From assembly GCF_024586915.1 (NCBI RefSeq), contig NZ_JANBVS010000019.1, positions 62,001 to 126,000 of the forward strand: a DNA stretch of 64,000 bases. Direction: 5' to 3'. This DNA comes from Bradyrhizobium sp. SRS-191 (GTDB taxonomy: Bacteria; Pseudomonadota; Alphaproteobacteria; Rhizobiales; Xanthobacteraceae). A model generated the notes under the pieces. The model was not told the origin of the DNA and did no database searches. It saw only the letters and a list, made by a program, of their open reading frames with translations. Both the position numbers and the translations under genes were made by a program. The stretch's first letter is position 1; every line of letters starts with the position of its first letter. Below are positions 42,716 to 51,893 of the stretch, in pieces.

Positions 42716-45700
42716 GGCTGCTCCCGCCCACGGACCTGCGCAATCGGAAACCGTTCCAGAACCCTGGCCAGGATCGCCGCGCCACCCGCATCGGTCGGCA
42801 CGAACATCCGCAGCTTCCAGGAGATGATCTCGCCGAACAGCCCGTAGGCCCTGAGACGGTCCCGCAGCGCCTCAGAGAAGCCCGACAGTTCGATTCTGTT
42901 GGCGCCCATGACGCGGACGCGCCGCAGCTGCAGGCCTTCAGCAAGCTCGAGCACATAGCCGTCGCGCAGCACGGCTGAAAACCCCTCCTCAGCTGCGAGG
43001 ACCCGTCTCTCCGCCGACATTGCGGCCACCCAACTGAGCGGGACCTTGCGGCCGATGATGCGCTCGCCAGCATCAGTCTGCAGGCGGTAGACCCGCGTCG
43101 ACTCCTGAGGGAGGCGCTTCCAAATCGGCAATAGGAGCCCCGTGACGAGGTAGATCTTGCTGTTCGTGAACTCCGGAATCGACGCGAGCTGCGCACTCCA
43201 GCCCGTCTCGAACTGCTCACGATCGGCCTGCACCCAACCCTGCTCCGCGAGCCTGGCAAGCGGCAGCGTCTGGCGGCCCATCGGTCCGATCAAGTGGACG
43301 CGCTGTTCGATCTCGCCGTCGTCCAGCAACAAGCTCGGCGCCGGCACCTGGATCGCCGTCCGCCCCGAGCGAACATTGCGCAGCGGAACGGCGCGGCGCT
43401 GCAGGAGCCGCTCCAAGGCCTCGTTCAACGGCATCGGCCGGTTGCGGTCACGCTGCGTGATGGTGACGAGATGAGTCTCGGCGCCGGTTGCTGGATGGCT
43501 GTAGATCGTGCGCCGCTCCGTGACGACGAAGCTCTCGGCACGCAGCGTCTCCAAGCCGGCATCGTAAGTCCCGGACGCGATCGCACCCTCGATCCGCGCA
43601 GCCAGCAACTGCTCGAACACCGTGAACAGGATGTTCTGCAGCTCGATCGTCAGCGCCAGCAGCCGGTTCAGGAACGTCGTGATCGGCGGCAGCTCATCGC
43701 GAAGGCCATTGTCGTCCGTCAGCTTCAAGCCCGTCGCCTGCTCGAACCGCTGCAGCGAACAGCTGCCGACTTGGCCACGAACCAGAAGCCCGTAGAGCTG
43801 ACGCAGGGCATCGCGGGCGTGCGGGCTTTCGAGATTATCCTCGGGCCGGAACAACCCCTGCCCGCCGGTCTGGCGCTGGCCGCGGGTGATGGCGCCCAAT
43901 GTGTCGAGCCGGCGCGCGATGGTCGAGAGAAAGCGCTTCTCCGCCTTCACGTCGGTCGCGATGGGGCGAAACAGCGGCGGCTGCACCTGGTTGGTGCGGT
44001 TGGTCCGCCCGAGCCCCTGGATCGCGGCATCCGCCTTCCAGCCCGGCTCCAGCAGATAGTGCACCCGCAACCGCCTGTTCTTGGCCGAGAGCTCGGCGTG
44101 ATAGCTGCGCCCGGTGCCGCCGGCATCCGAGAACACAAGGATGCGCTTCTGGTCATCCATGAAGGCGGCAGCCTCCGCGAGGTTGGCCGATGCCGCTCTG
44201 GTCTCGACGGCGAGCCGATCCCGGATTCGGACGATCCGCCGCGATCGTCCCGTGACCTCGGCGACCACATCGGTGCCGAACCGCTGGACGATCTGGTCGA
44301 GTGCACCGGGCACCGGAGCAAGCGAGGCAAGATGCTCGATCATCTGGTCGCGACGCACGACCGTTTCGCGGCTCTCGACCGGCTGGCCGTCACGGTAGAC
44401 GGGACGCGACGAGAGATTGCCCTCGCCGTCGGTGAACGGCTCGTAGAGCTGGACCGGAAAGGAATGGGCGAGATAGTCCAGAACATACTCGCGCGGCGTG
44501 ATGTCGACCTGGACATCGCCCCAATCTTCGGTCGGGATCTCGGCCAGCCGTCGCTCCATCAGCGCTTCGCCGGTTGAGACGATCTGGATGACCGCAGCAT
44601 GGCCGGCGTCGAGATCGCGCTTGATCGCGTTGATCAGCGTCGGCGTCTTCATCGAGGTCAGCAGATGCCCGAAGAAGCGCTGCTTGGCGGATTCGAAGGC
44701 CGAACGCGCCGCAGACTTGGCCTGCGCATTCAGCGTGCCGGTTGCGCCGGTGATATTGGCCGCGCGCATCGCGGCTTCGAGATTGTTGTGAATGACCGCG
44801 AATGCCTCGGCGTAGGCGTCGTAGATCCTGACCTGCTCCTCCGTCAGCCTGTGCTCAAGGAGCTCGTACTCGATTCCTTCGAAGGAAAGCGACCGCGCGG
44901 TGTAGAGGCCGAGCGCCTTGAGATCCCTGGCCATCACCTCCATGGCGGCGACCCCGCCCTCCTCGATCGCCGCCACAAAATCCGCCCGCGTCGCAAACGG
45001 GAAGTCCGCGCCGCCCCACAGGCCGAGCCGCTGGGCGTAAGCGAGATTGTGGACGGTGGTCGCCCCGGTGGCCGAGACATAGACGATGCGGGCATTGGGC
45101 AGTGCGTGCTGCAGCCGCAAGCCAGCGCGGCCCTGCTGTGAGGCCGCCTGCTCGCCTCGGTCGCCTTTGTTGCCCGCGGCGTTCTGCATCGCATGGCTCT
45201 CATCGAAGATGATCACACCGTCGAAATCCCGCCCCACCCAGTCGACGATCTGGCGGATGCGCGAAAGCTTCTCGGCCTTCTCGTCGGTCCGTAGCGTGGC
45301 GTAGGTCGTAAAAAGGATGGCTTGATCGAGCCGGATCGGCGTGCCTTGGCGGAAGCGCGACAGCGGCGTGACCAGCAAACGCTCCATGCCGAGCGCCGCC
45401 CAGTCGCGCTGCGCGTCCTCGATCAGCTTGTCTGACTTGCTGATCCAGATCGCCCTGCGTCGACCTTTCAGCCAATTGTCGAGCAGGATGCCCGCGACCT
45501 GGCGGCCCTTCCCGGCACCCGTGCCATCTCCAAGGAACCAGCCGCGCCGGAAGCGCACCGCGCCCTCGGCATCCTCGCTGGTCGCACGGACCTGGTCAAA
45601 GGTCTCGTCGACAGCCCACGAGCCCGCCAGGAAGCCATCATGCGCCTCGCCGGCATAGATGATGCTCTCCAGCTGAGCGTCCGACAGCACGCCATCGGTG

Positions 45701-47025
45701 ACGAGCCTTGGCAACACATGCGGCCGATAAGTCGGCTTGGGCGGCGCAACGGACGCCATGGCCGCGGATTGCACGAGCTTCGTTGGGTGAGGCTTCGCGC
45801 CGGGAATCCGGATCGACTGCAGCTGATATCCCTCGTATAGCGCGTCAGTCAGACGGATTTCCTGCTCCGGCGCGTCTTTCACGAACTCATAGACGAGCTC
45901 GCTTCCGTCTGGCTCCAAGCTCGCGGACGACGGTGGAGAGGACCGAGGGACCGTTGCTCGGCTCTCCCTCGGGCGGAGCATCGCGCGCTCGCTGACCTCA
46001 GCCACGAAACGGCCTGCCATGGGCAGCCGCGGAGGCACGAGCGCGGTGATCCAATCAAGCAAGATCCTGACGTCAGAGGCCATGCCGGCCGATTGCGGAA
46101 AGACACGAGGATCCAGCGCCGGCTGCTTGTCGATCACCAGCAGCCGCGTCGTGGTTGTGGTCCCCTGCCGCGCGTAAACAGCGCGATCGATCGCAGCGGA
46201 GAACACCAGACGGCCGCGCTGCTGCAGGTGCATAAAGGCGTCGGCCCATGTCGGATTGTCCGGCGCAAATCCGGCGGCGGTGATAGCGACCAGTCGCCCA
46301 CCATCTCCGAGCCGCGCCAGCGCCGAAGACAGATGGCGCAACGTTGTATCCGTCAGAGGGCGATCCACATTGGCGGTCGCCGAGAACGGCGGGTTCATTA
46401 GGACGACACTTGGAACCCAGGCGCGATCGAGATGGTCATCGATCTGCGCAGCGTCGAAGCGCGTCACGCTCACGCCCGGAAACACCAGATCGAGCAAAGC
46501 GGCGCGGCTTGCAGCGAGCTCGTTGAGCAGCAGCGAGCCACCCGCCAGCTCGGCGAAGATGGCGAGACTCCCCGTCCCTGCGGATGGCTCGAGCACGCGA
46601 TCGGCCGACGTCACTTGCGCAGCAGCGGCCGCGGCGAGCGCCAGCGGCAGCGGCGTCGAGAACTGCTGGAAGCTCTGGCTCTCCAGCGAACGCCTGGTAT
46701 GGCTTGGCAGCAGCGCTGCGATCTTGGCAACCATCGGCAGCATGGCGGAGGGCACGCCATTGCTGGCCTTGATCATTGCCGGACCATATTTGGCCAGGAA
46801 CAGGACAGCAGCGATCTCGCAGGCCTCGTACGCCGTCTTCCAGTCCCAGCTCCCATCGGCATCACTGCTGCCGAACGCGCGCTGCATGATCAGGCGGAGA
46901 CACCTTGCATCGATCCGCTCACCGCGGGTGAGGCTTGGCAGCAGCAACTGGGCAGCACGGAGGACGGCTTGGGCGCGTGCAAGGAGCGCAAAGGATGCCG
47001 TAGGGCAGCTCGCGTTGGTAACCAT
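42712..47025 (-). CDS. strawberry-notch family methylase-helicase fusion
   Basis: The 1437-residue protein has an N-terminal N6-adenine-methylase-like domain (VLEPSAGTGSLA near 142, NPPFS near 208) and a strawberry-notch helicase with Walker A GDGTGAGKGRQVAG (near 500), DESH in IIFDESHAMQN (near 608) and the C-terminal helicase lobe (VFSDAGGTGRSYHAELS near 955, QGLGRTNRTNQ near 1000). Such proteins are large parts of rhizobial and other ICEs; their role may be DNA modification or restriction avoidance. The start MVTNASCPT lacks a strong Shine-Dalgarno. The leader shares a motif with the DUF736 leader. Confidence 0.85.
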   Translation of the reverse strand: MVTNASCPTASFALLARAQAVLRAAQLLLPSLTRGERIDARCLRLIMQRAFGSSDADGSWDWKTAYEACEIAAVLFLAKYGPAMIKASNGVPSAMLPMVAKIAALLPSHTRRSLESQSFQQFSTPLPLALAAAAAAQVTSADRVLEPSAGTGSLAIFAELAGGSLLLNELAASRAALLDLVFPGVSVTRFDAAQIDDHLDRAWVPSVVLMNPPFSATANVDRPLTDTTLRHLSSALARLGDGGRLVAITAAGFAPDNPTWADAFMHLQQRGRLVFSAAIDRAVYARQGTTTTTRLLVIDKQPALDPRVFPQSAGMASDVRILLDWITALVPPRLPMAGRFVAEVSERAMLRPRESRATVPRSSPPSSASLEPDGSELVYEFVKDAPEQEIRLTDALYEGYQLQSIRIPGAKPHPTKLVQSAAMASVAPPKPTYRPHVLPRLVTDGVLSDAQLESIIYAGEAHDGFLAGSWAVDETFDQVRATSEDAEGAVRFRRGWFLGDGTGAGKGRQVAGILLDNWLKGRRRAIWISKSDKLIEDAQRDWAALGMERLLVTPLSRFRQGTPIRLDQAILFTTYATLRTDEKAEKLSRIRQIVDWVGRDFDGVIIFDESHAMQNAAGNKGDRGEQAASQQGRAGLRLQHALPNARIVYVSATGATTVHNLAYAQRLGLWGGADFPFATRADFVAAIEEGGVAAMEVMARDLKALGLYTARSLSFEGIEYELLEHRLTEEQVRIYDAYAEAFAVIHNNLEAAMRAANITGATGTLNAQAKSAARSAFESAKQRFFGHLLTSMKTPTLINAIKRDLDAGHAAVIQIVSTGEALMERRLAEIPTEDWGDVQVDITPREYVLDYLAHSFPVQLYEPFTDGEGNLSSRPVYRDGQPVESRETVVRRDQMIEHLASLAPVPGALDQIVQRFGTDVVAEVTGRSRRIVRIRDRLAVETRAASANLAEAAAFMDDQKRILVFSDAGGTGRSYHAELSAKNRRLRVHYLLEPGWKADAAIQGLGRTNRTNQVQPPLFRPIATDVKAEKRFLSTIARRLDTLGAITRGQRQTGGQGLFRPEDNLESPHARDALRQLYGLLVRGQVGSCSLQRFEQATGLKLTDDNGLRDELPPITTFLNRLLALTIELQNILFTVFEQLLAARIEGAIASGTYDAGLETLRAESFVVTERRTIYSHPATGAETHLVTITQRDRNRPMPLNEALERLLQRRAVPLRNVRSGRTAIQVPAPSLLLDDGEIEQRVHLIGPMGRQTLPLARLAEQGWVQADREQFETGWSAQLASIPEFTNSKIYLVTGLLLPIWKRLPQESTRVYRLQTDAGERIIGRKVPLSWVAAMSAERRVLAAEEGFSAVLRDGYVLELAEGLQLRRVRVMGANRIELSGFSEALRDRLRAYGLFGEIISWKLRMFVPTDAGGAAILARVLERFPIAQVRGREQP

Positions 47026-47061
47026 CTCGGAGGACCTTCAAGGAGAGCAGAGGAAGCGGAG

Positions 47062-47088
47062 GGACGCCGCCGAAGCTCTCTCTTGTCC
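47062..47088 (-). promoter_or_regulatory. shared 5' leader motif, strawberry-notch gene
   Basis: Read on the minus strand, the segment is GGACAAGAGAGAGCTTCGGC followed by GGCGTCC. It closely matches the DUF736 leader at 39,311-39,338 (GGACAAGAAAGTTCTTCGGC then TGCGTCC). It lies about 40-65 bases before the start codon. Confidence 0.55.
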
Positions 47089-47161
47089 GGCGACCTCACC
47101 CGCGCGCCTCCCCCTCTCTCACTCTCGGCCGCTCTCAGAGAGATCACGGCCTAGATGACAA

Positions 47162-47186
47162 AAGCCCGGCCGATCTGGCCGGGCTT
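47162..47186 (-). terminator. rho-independent terminator after parB
   Basis: AAGCCCGGCC (47162-47171) and GGCCGGGCTT (47177-47186) form a perfect 10-base stem with a 5-base loop. Read on the minus strand the stem ends in a short T run (CTTTTG). It lies about 50 bases after the parB stop. Confidence 0.8.
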
Positions 47187-47234
47187 CCATCATCGATGTC
47201 TTCGCGAATGGCGATCAGCCCTACGGAATGTGCA

Positions 47235-49361
47235 TCATTCCGCGGCGACGATCTCCTCGACTTCGTCAGCGCCTTCCACCGCCTCCTCATCCTCGCTGAG
47301 GAACGCCGGCAGGCTTTCGGCATCGCCGCGTTCAGACTCGGCGGTCACCTCGGTCTCCGCTCCACGCAGCGGCTCCGGCAGCCAGCGGCTGCCTTCGAGC
47401 AGCCGCTCGGCTTCGCGCGCCATGTCCGGCTTTTTCAGGTGGTCGACGAGTTGCGCCGCGGCCTCGCCCTTGGCCTCGCGGACCGCCTGCAGGATGCGGT
47501 GCTTGGTGACGCGGCCGAGATAATTGTCCACGGTCGGCTTCCAGCCGGCGCTGATCATGTCGAGCCCGACGGCGCGCGACAGCCGGTCCGCCTGTTCGAG
47601 ACGGCCGCGAACACCATGCGCCGACAGCCGTCCCTGCTGCACCCTGTTGGCCGGCTCGGAAATGGCGTTCACCGCCTGCGCGGCGCAATGGGCGAAGAGC
47701 TCGGCCTGAGCCGTCCCGTCCATCACCGTCAGCGCCGCCCAGAGATCCTCATCGCTGGCCGGCAGCTTCGCCTTCCAGGCCGCATGTCGGGCGGCGATCG
47801 CCTTGGCCGGAATGCTGTCCTGCAGGCCAGGCGGCTGTGCCGGAAAGCTCGGGGTGCGCAGCGAGATCTCCAGGCAATTGAGCGCCGAGCCGAACGGATA
47901 GAACGTCGCCAGCACAAAACTGTGCAGCACGGCCTGGAATGCGATGGACGGCTCTCGGCCGAGCGCATCGCGAAGGGCGAGCGTGCGATACGCCGACAGC
48001 TCGGTGATCAGGCGATCCGGCAAAGGACGCTCAAGATCCTCCCCGTCCTCATCCGCCGCCTCCGCATCGGTGTTGCCGATCTCGATCGCAGGCGAACCGG
48101 TGCGGGCTTTCGCATCGGGAATGCCGAGCCGGTCGTCGCCGTCTGCGCCGGCTCCGGCATCCGTCTGATCGCTGGACGCCACGACCTCATCCTCGGGGCG
48201 GACGAAGCCCCGCGCGACGCGGAGCCGGCCTTCCGAGTCGATGCTGACGAAGGCTCCGGACCGCGCCATCTCGGCGGAATCGTAGATCACCGGCCGCTCA
48301 TCGAACGACTGCAGCGCCGCCTCGATCTCGCCGAGACGCTGATCGACGTCGTCGGGCAGTTCGTCAGCCTGACCATAGTCCGCCTCGATCTTGGCCAGTT
48401 CGGTCTTCAGCGCCTCGATCGAGGCCAGCTCGTCTGCGGCGAGCGGGGCCGGCTCTCCATCAAGTTCGCGCAAGCCATGGGTGTGTCCGAACGGGAAGTC
48501 GACGGCGGCCGAGATCCACTTCCAGCCCTCGGCGCCAACCCGCTCGGCTTCGGCCTGCAGCTTCTCTGCCACGAGCCGATCGAGCAGCGCGACATCCTGC
48601 AGCCAGCCTCCGTCATCCGCTTCGAACAGATCGCGCAGCACCATCCCGCCGGCCGCCTCGTAGGACGCAAGCCCGACGAACTGAGCCCTGCGATCGGACG
48701 CCCGCACCGTCTGCTCCGTCAGCTGACGGCGGATCTGATACGGCTCGTCGCAGCCGGAGCGGCTGACCTTGTCCCAGACCTCCTGCTGGCGGCCATGATC
48801 CGCAGTCACCGTGAACGCCATCAGTTGCTCGAGCGTCATGCCGTCGGCGGCGTAGACATCGAGCAGCGCCGGCGAGACCGCAGCCAGCCGCAGCCGCTGC
48901 TTGACGACCGCAACCGCCACGAAATGCCGCGCCGCGATCTCCTCCTCGCTCATGCCGCCCTTACGCAGCGCCTGGAATGCACGGAACTGGTCGAGGGGAT
49001 GCAGGCCGACCCGCTGGTCGTTTTCGGCGAGCGAGTCGTCCAGAGCAGAGCCCTGGTCCCGTACCACGCAAGGTACAGCTTGCGTCTTCGTCATCCGCTT
49101 CTGTTTGACCAGGAGTTCGAGGGCGCGGTAGCGACGGCCGCCCGCCGGCACCTCGAACATCCCGGTTTCCTTGCCCTCCGCATCGACGACGGCCCGGACG
49201 TTCAGGCTTTGCAGCAGCGTCCGCTCGGCAATGCTCTCCGCCAACTGCTCGATGGAAATGCCGCCCTTGATGCGACGTACGTTGGACTGGCTCAGGACCA
49301 GCTTGTTGAAGGGAATGTCGCGCGAGGGCGACAGCGTGATCTTCTGGGCGACTCTGGTCAT
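47235..49361 (-). CDS. parB: ParB-like partition protein with extended C-terminus
   Basis: The 708-residue protein has a ParB/Spo0J N-terminal region (DIPFNKLVLSQSNVRRIKGG, then GRRYRALELLV, residues 15-110), a central HTH (GGMSEEEIAARHFVAVAVVKQ, near 140) and a long acidic C-terminal region (about 330-700). This large ParB type is common in rhizobial ICEs. A terminator lies downstream; the leader shares a hairpin motif with the ardC leader. Confidence 0.88.
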   Translation of the reverse strand: MTRVAQKITLSPSRDIPFNKLVLSQSNVRRIKGGISIEQLAESIAERTLLQSLNVRAVVDAEGKETGMFEVPAGGRRYRALELLVKQKRMTKTQAVPCVVRDQGSALDDSLAENDQRVGLHPLDQFRAFQALRKGGMSEEEIAARHFVAVAVVKQRLRLAAVSPALLDVYAADGMTLEQLMAFTVTADHGRQQEVWDKVSRSGCDEPYQIRRQLTEQTVRASDRRAQFVGLASYEAAGGMVLRDLFEADDGGWLQDVALLDRLVAEKLQAEAERVGAEGWKWISAAVDFPFGHTHGLRELDGEPAPLAADELASIEALKTELAKIEADYGQADELPDDVDQRLGEIEAALQSFDERPVIYDSAEMARSGAFVSIDSEGRLRVARGFVRPEDEVVASSDQTDAGAGADGDDRLGIPDAKARTGSPAIEIGNTDAEAADEDGEDLERPLPDRLITELSAYRTLALRDALGREPSIAFQAVLHSFVLATFYPFGSALNCLEISLRTPSFPAQPPGLQDSIPAKAIAARHAAWKAKLPASDEDLWAALTVMDGTAQAELFAHCAAQAVNAISEPANRVQQGRLSAHGVRGRLEQADRLSRAVGLDMISAGWKPTVDNYLGRVTKHRILQAVREAKGEAAAQLVDHLKKPDMAREAERLLEGSRWLPEPLRGAETEVTAESERGDAESLPAFLSEDEEAVEGADEVEEIVAAE

Positions 49362-49370
49362 GTCTTGGTT

Positions 49371-49417
49371 CTCCGCGACGGGCGGCCCGGAGCCTCTCTC
49401 TCAGGCCTTCACCCGTC
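49371..49417 (-). promoter_or_regulatory. shared leader hairpin, parB
   Basis: On the minus strand the leader reads GACGGGT, then GAGAGAGGCTCC, then CCCGTCGCGGAG before the start. GACGGG and CCCGTC can pair around a loop that holds GAGAGAGGCT. The same pattern lies before ardC (50,432-50,477). The ribosome-binding GGAG directly follows the hairpin. Confidence 0.5.
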
Positions 49418-49467
49418 GCAGAGCACCTCTCGCCCTCTTCCTCTGCTCTGCTCGCAGAGCACGATGC

Positions 49468-50424
49468 TCAGGCCGCGGCGCAGTCCGGTTTGATCGCCTC
49501 AACGACGCCAGCCGCTCCGGGTGCAAAGCCGAGGAGATAATCGGCCACACGGCTCGCTTGGCTCGCCGCACGGACGATGGCGCGATTGTCCTCGCGCAGG
49601 ACATCGAGCCAGCAGCCGATATAGTCGGCATGACGCACGGTCGGCACGATACCGAGCGCGGCGCAGCTGAAGGCGGACGCGATCTCGGCAATCAGCTCCT
49701 CGAACGCGTATTTGCGGCTGCCGAACCGGCCCGAAAGATCACGGTCCAGCCGCGACGAATGACCGCTGGCATGCGCGAGCTCATGCAAGGCCGTGCGGTG
49801 CCAGTTGATCGGCTCGAAGAACGCCGCAGGCGGCGGCACCTGCACAAAATCTTCTGCCGGCACATAGAACGCGCGGTCACCGCCAATCCGGAAGTCGACG
49901 CCACTGTTCGCAATCAGCGACTCCACCACGGGCTGGATCGCACCGGCCGGCCGTGGCGCCGCCGCCGTCACGATATCCTCCGGCAGACCGTCGCATTGGT
50001 CGGAGTTGAAGACCGTAAACCGCTTCAGGAACGGAATGGCCTGTGCCTCGCCGCCAGTCTCGCGAGCGCGCTGCCGCTCATCTGAAGGAATGAAGCGGTC
50101 AGCATAGACGACCGTGATCCCGCACTCACCCTTCCGAACATGGCCGCCTAGAGACAGCGCCTGCCGGAACGTCAGCCAGTTCTGTCCGGCAAACCCGTGC
50201 TCGATGACGGCTCCCCAAAGGATCAGAACGTTGATCCCGGAGTAGGGCCTCCAGGTCACAGCATTCCTCGGCAAGGCGAGTTGCGCCTTCGCCGCCTGTG
50301 TTCCCCATGGCTGAACCCAGGGCAGCCGGCCCGCCTCCAACTCGGCAGCGATCTTGTTTGTGATCTCCTCATAAAGGCTCGCCCGGCCTTGGCCGGCACG
50401 CACCCCAACCTTCTGTCCCTGCAT
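49468..50424 (-). CDS. ardC: ArdC antirestriction protein
   Basis: The 318-residue protein has the ArdC N-terminal domain (DUF1738-like: SLYEEITNKIAAELEAGRLP, then VTWRPYSGINVLILWGA) and a zincin-like C-terminus with HELAHASGH (near 215). ArdC protects incoming single-stranded DNA from restriction. It fits the transfer function of the element. Start MQGQKVGVRAG is supported by an upstream GGAGG; the leader matches that of parB. Confidence 0.9.
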   Translation of the reverse strand: MQGQKVGVRAGQGRASLYEEITNKIAAELEAGRLPWVQPWGTQAAKAQLALPRNAVTWRPYSGINVLILWGAVIEHGFAGQNWLTFRQALSLGGHVRKGECGITVVYADRFIPSDERQRARETGGEAQAIPFLKRFTVFNSDQCDGLPEDIVTAAAPRPAGAIQPVVESLIANSGVDFRIGGDRAFYVPAEDFVQVPPPAAFFEPINWHRTALHELAHASGHSSRLDRDLSGRFGSRKYAFEELIAEIASAFSCAALGIVPTVRHADYIGCWLDVLREDNRAIVRAASQASRVADYLLGFAPGAAGVVEAIKPDCAAA

Positions 50425-50431
50425 CGCGGAC

Positions 50432-50477
50432 CTCCGCGACGGGCACAGCGAGCCTCTCTCGCCGTCTCCAACCCGTC
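50432..50477 (-). promoter_or_regulatory. shared leader hairpin, ardC
   Basis: The minus-strand leader has GACGGGT, GAGAGAGGCTCG and CCCGTCGCGGAGG in the same order as the parB leader. GACGGG and CCCGTC pair, and the ribosome-binding GGAGG follows directly. The shared layout suggests common control. Confidence 0.5.
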
Positions 50478-50679
50478 ACGGCAAAAGCGGCCCGCACTCC
50501 CCCTCTACGACGATGTCGCTGGATCTTCGAAGCCAGCAGCGGGCTTCCCAGCCCGCGGCATTCGCCAGCGCCAGGGATAGAAGCTCATGCCGAGTGCTCG
50601 ATTATGCCGAGCACCCAGCTTTGAGGCGTCGATTCGTTAGAGGAGCCGAACAGCTTGGTACGCGCGGCTCGCCGCATAA

Positions 50680-51170
50680 TCATAGGGTGGCGAGAAACGC
50701 GATAAACCTGTCTGTGGGTCTGTAGCGAGAGAATCTTCCGGTTACGGGATCGAGCCTTTCAAGAGCCTTTTCCTTGGAAGCCAAATCGGCAGTTAGGTAG
50801 ATGTTCGTCGTCTGGATGCTCTCGTGGCCGAGCCACAAGCGATGACAGCAAGATCGACCCCGGACTGGAGCAGATGCATCGCGGTGCTATGGCAGATGAC
50901 GTGTGGCGATACCGAATTCTTCGCCAAACTTGAACAACATGCCGTCGCTTTGACGACAGCTCGGCGTAGAATATAGTTTGCTCCATCGCATGACGGTTGC
51001 TGGCTCCGAGCGCTTGGGAAGATGATTGCATTCGGCGCGTCGTCGATCTCGCGAAACCATCCACGCAAAACGCGGGCTGTTTCGTTCCAGAGTGGGATGA
51101 CGCGCTCCTTCCGACCCTTTCCCAACAACTGGATGTTTGCGTGGCCGCCATCGAGATTAGATCATCGAAT
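50680..51170 (-). pseudogene. broken tyrosine recombinase
   Basis: The minus strand reads SNLDGGHANIQLLGKGRKER, then VIPLWNETARVLRGWF, SPHVICHSTAMHLLQSGVDL and, after a frame shift near 50,840, LWLGHESIQTTNIYLTADLA to ATL and a stop. These are the catalytic-domain motifs of tyrosine recombinases. A stop in frame near 51,170 and the absence of an N-terminal half show that it is truncated and shifted. It probably came from an integrase or insertion element and marks a recombination junction before the CBASS operon. Confidence 0.75.
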
Positions 51171-51326
51171 TCCATCCCGTTCCCCGCCCACCGCCGCAGC
51201 TACAATTTCAAGACAATCATAGCTTTACTATATCAGAATTTGTATCTCGAATTGTATCCTAGTTTTGGTGGGCAATCCGCACACTGCCCTCGGCCCACTC
51301 CGGTCACATTTCGGGTGGAGCTAGCG

Positions 51327-51893
51327 CTAACTCTGTCGTCCCGTGCTTTTGATCAGTTGGGACCAGATCAGTCGGAATATCTCCGCCTGATACAGCGCAT
51401 CGTGCAAGGCATCGTGCGTCCCGATCAAAGCCGGCTTGACCATTTCGGCAATCTTGCTCGAACGCGTGTCGGCCCAGCGGCAGCCGGTCGCCCCCATGTA
51501 GAACGCCTTGATGTCGAGCGCGGTGAAGCCGAAAGGATTACCATCGCCAAAGCGATGGAAATAGTAGTTCACAAACGACCAGTCGAACGGCGCGTTGAAG
51601 CCTACGAACACCGGCGTTCCGGCGGAATCGGATAACGTGGAGAGCCATTTGGCAAAGCCTTGCATGGCTCTGGAAGGGGTAAGCCCCGTCCGCGCCAGCT
51701 CGTCCAAGGAAAAGCCGGTCACCTCCAATGCCTTCGGATCGAAATTTCTGTTGATCGGCTTCAGTTCGCACGCGAACGTCTTTTCCGGCTCGAAGACGGC
51801 GCAGGCCCCGATCGACAGCAGGCTGTATTCCCCCGGGATCGGACCTGCTGCCTCGACATCGACCGAGACAAAGACTTCGCGTTTGCTGCTCAT
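51327..51893 (-). CDS. DEDDh 3'-5' exonuclease, CBASS-associated
   Basis: The 188-residue protein has the DnaQ-like DEDDh set: FVSVDVEAAGPIPGEY (D and E near 10 and 12), VGFNAPFDWSFVNYYF (D near 104) and GTHDALHDALYQAEIF (H and D near 160-165). It is the last gene of the CBASS operon, coupled to the effector by a four-base overlap. Accessory exonucleases of this type have been listed with CBASS (Cap18-like). It may degrade DNA or the nucleotide signal. A longer frame overlaps the effector gene. Confidence 0.75.
   Translation of the reverse strand: MSSKREVFVSVDVEAAGPIPGEYSLLSIGACAVFEPEKTFACELKPINRNFDPKALEVTGFSLDELARTGLTPSRAMQGFAKWLSTLSDSAGTPVFVGFNAPFDWSFVNYYFHRFGDGNPFGFTALDIKAFYMGATGCRWADTRSSKIAEMVKPALIGTHDALHDALYQAEIFRLIWSQLIKSTGRQS

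Noticed and set aside
47196..49493. Open frame of 765 codons on the plus strand, antisense to parB
   Set aside because: Arg/His/Gln/Leu-rich and without domain pattern; typical shadow of a GC-rich gene. parB has clear ParB motifs, a leader and a terminator.
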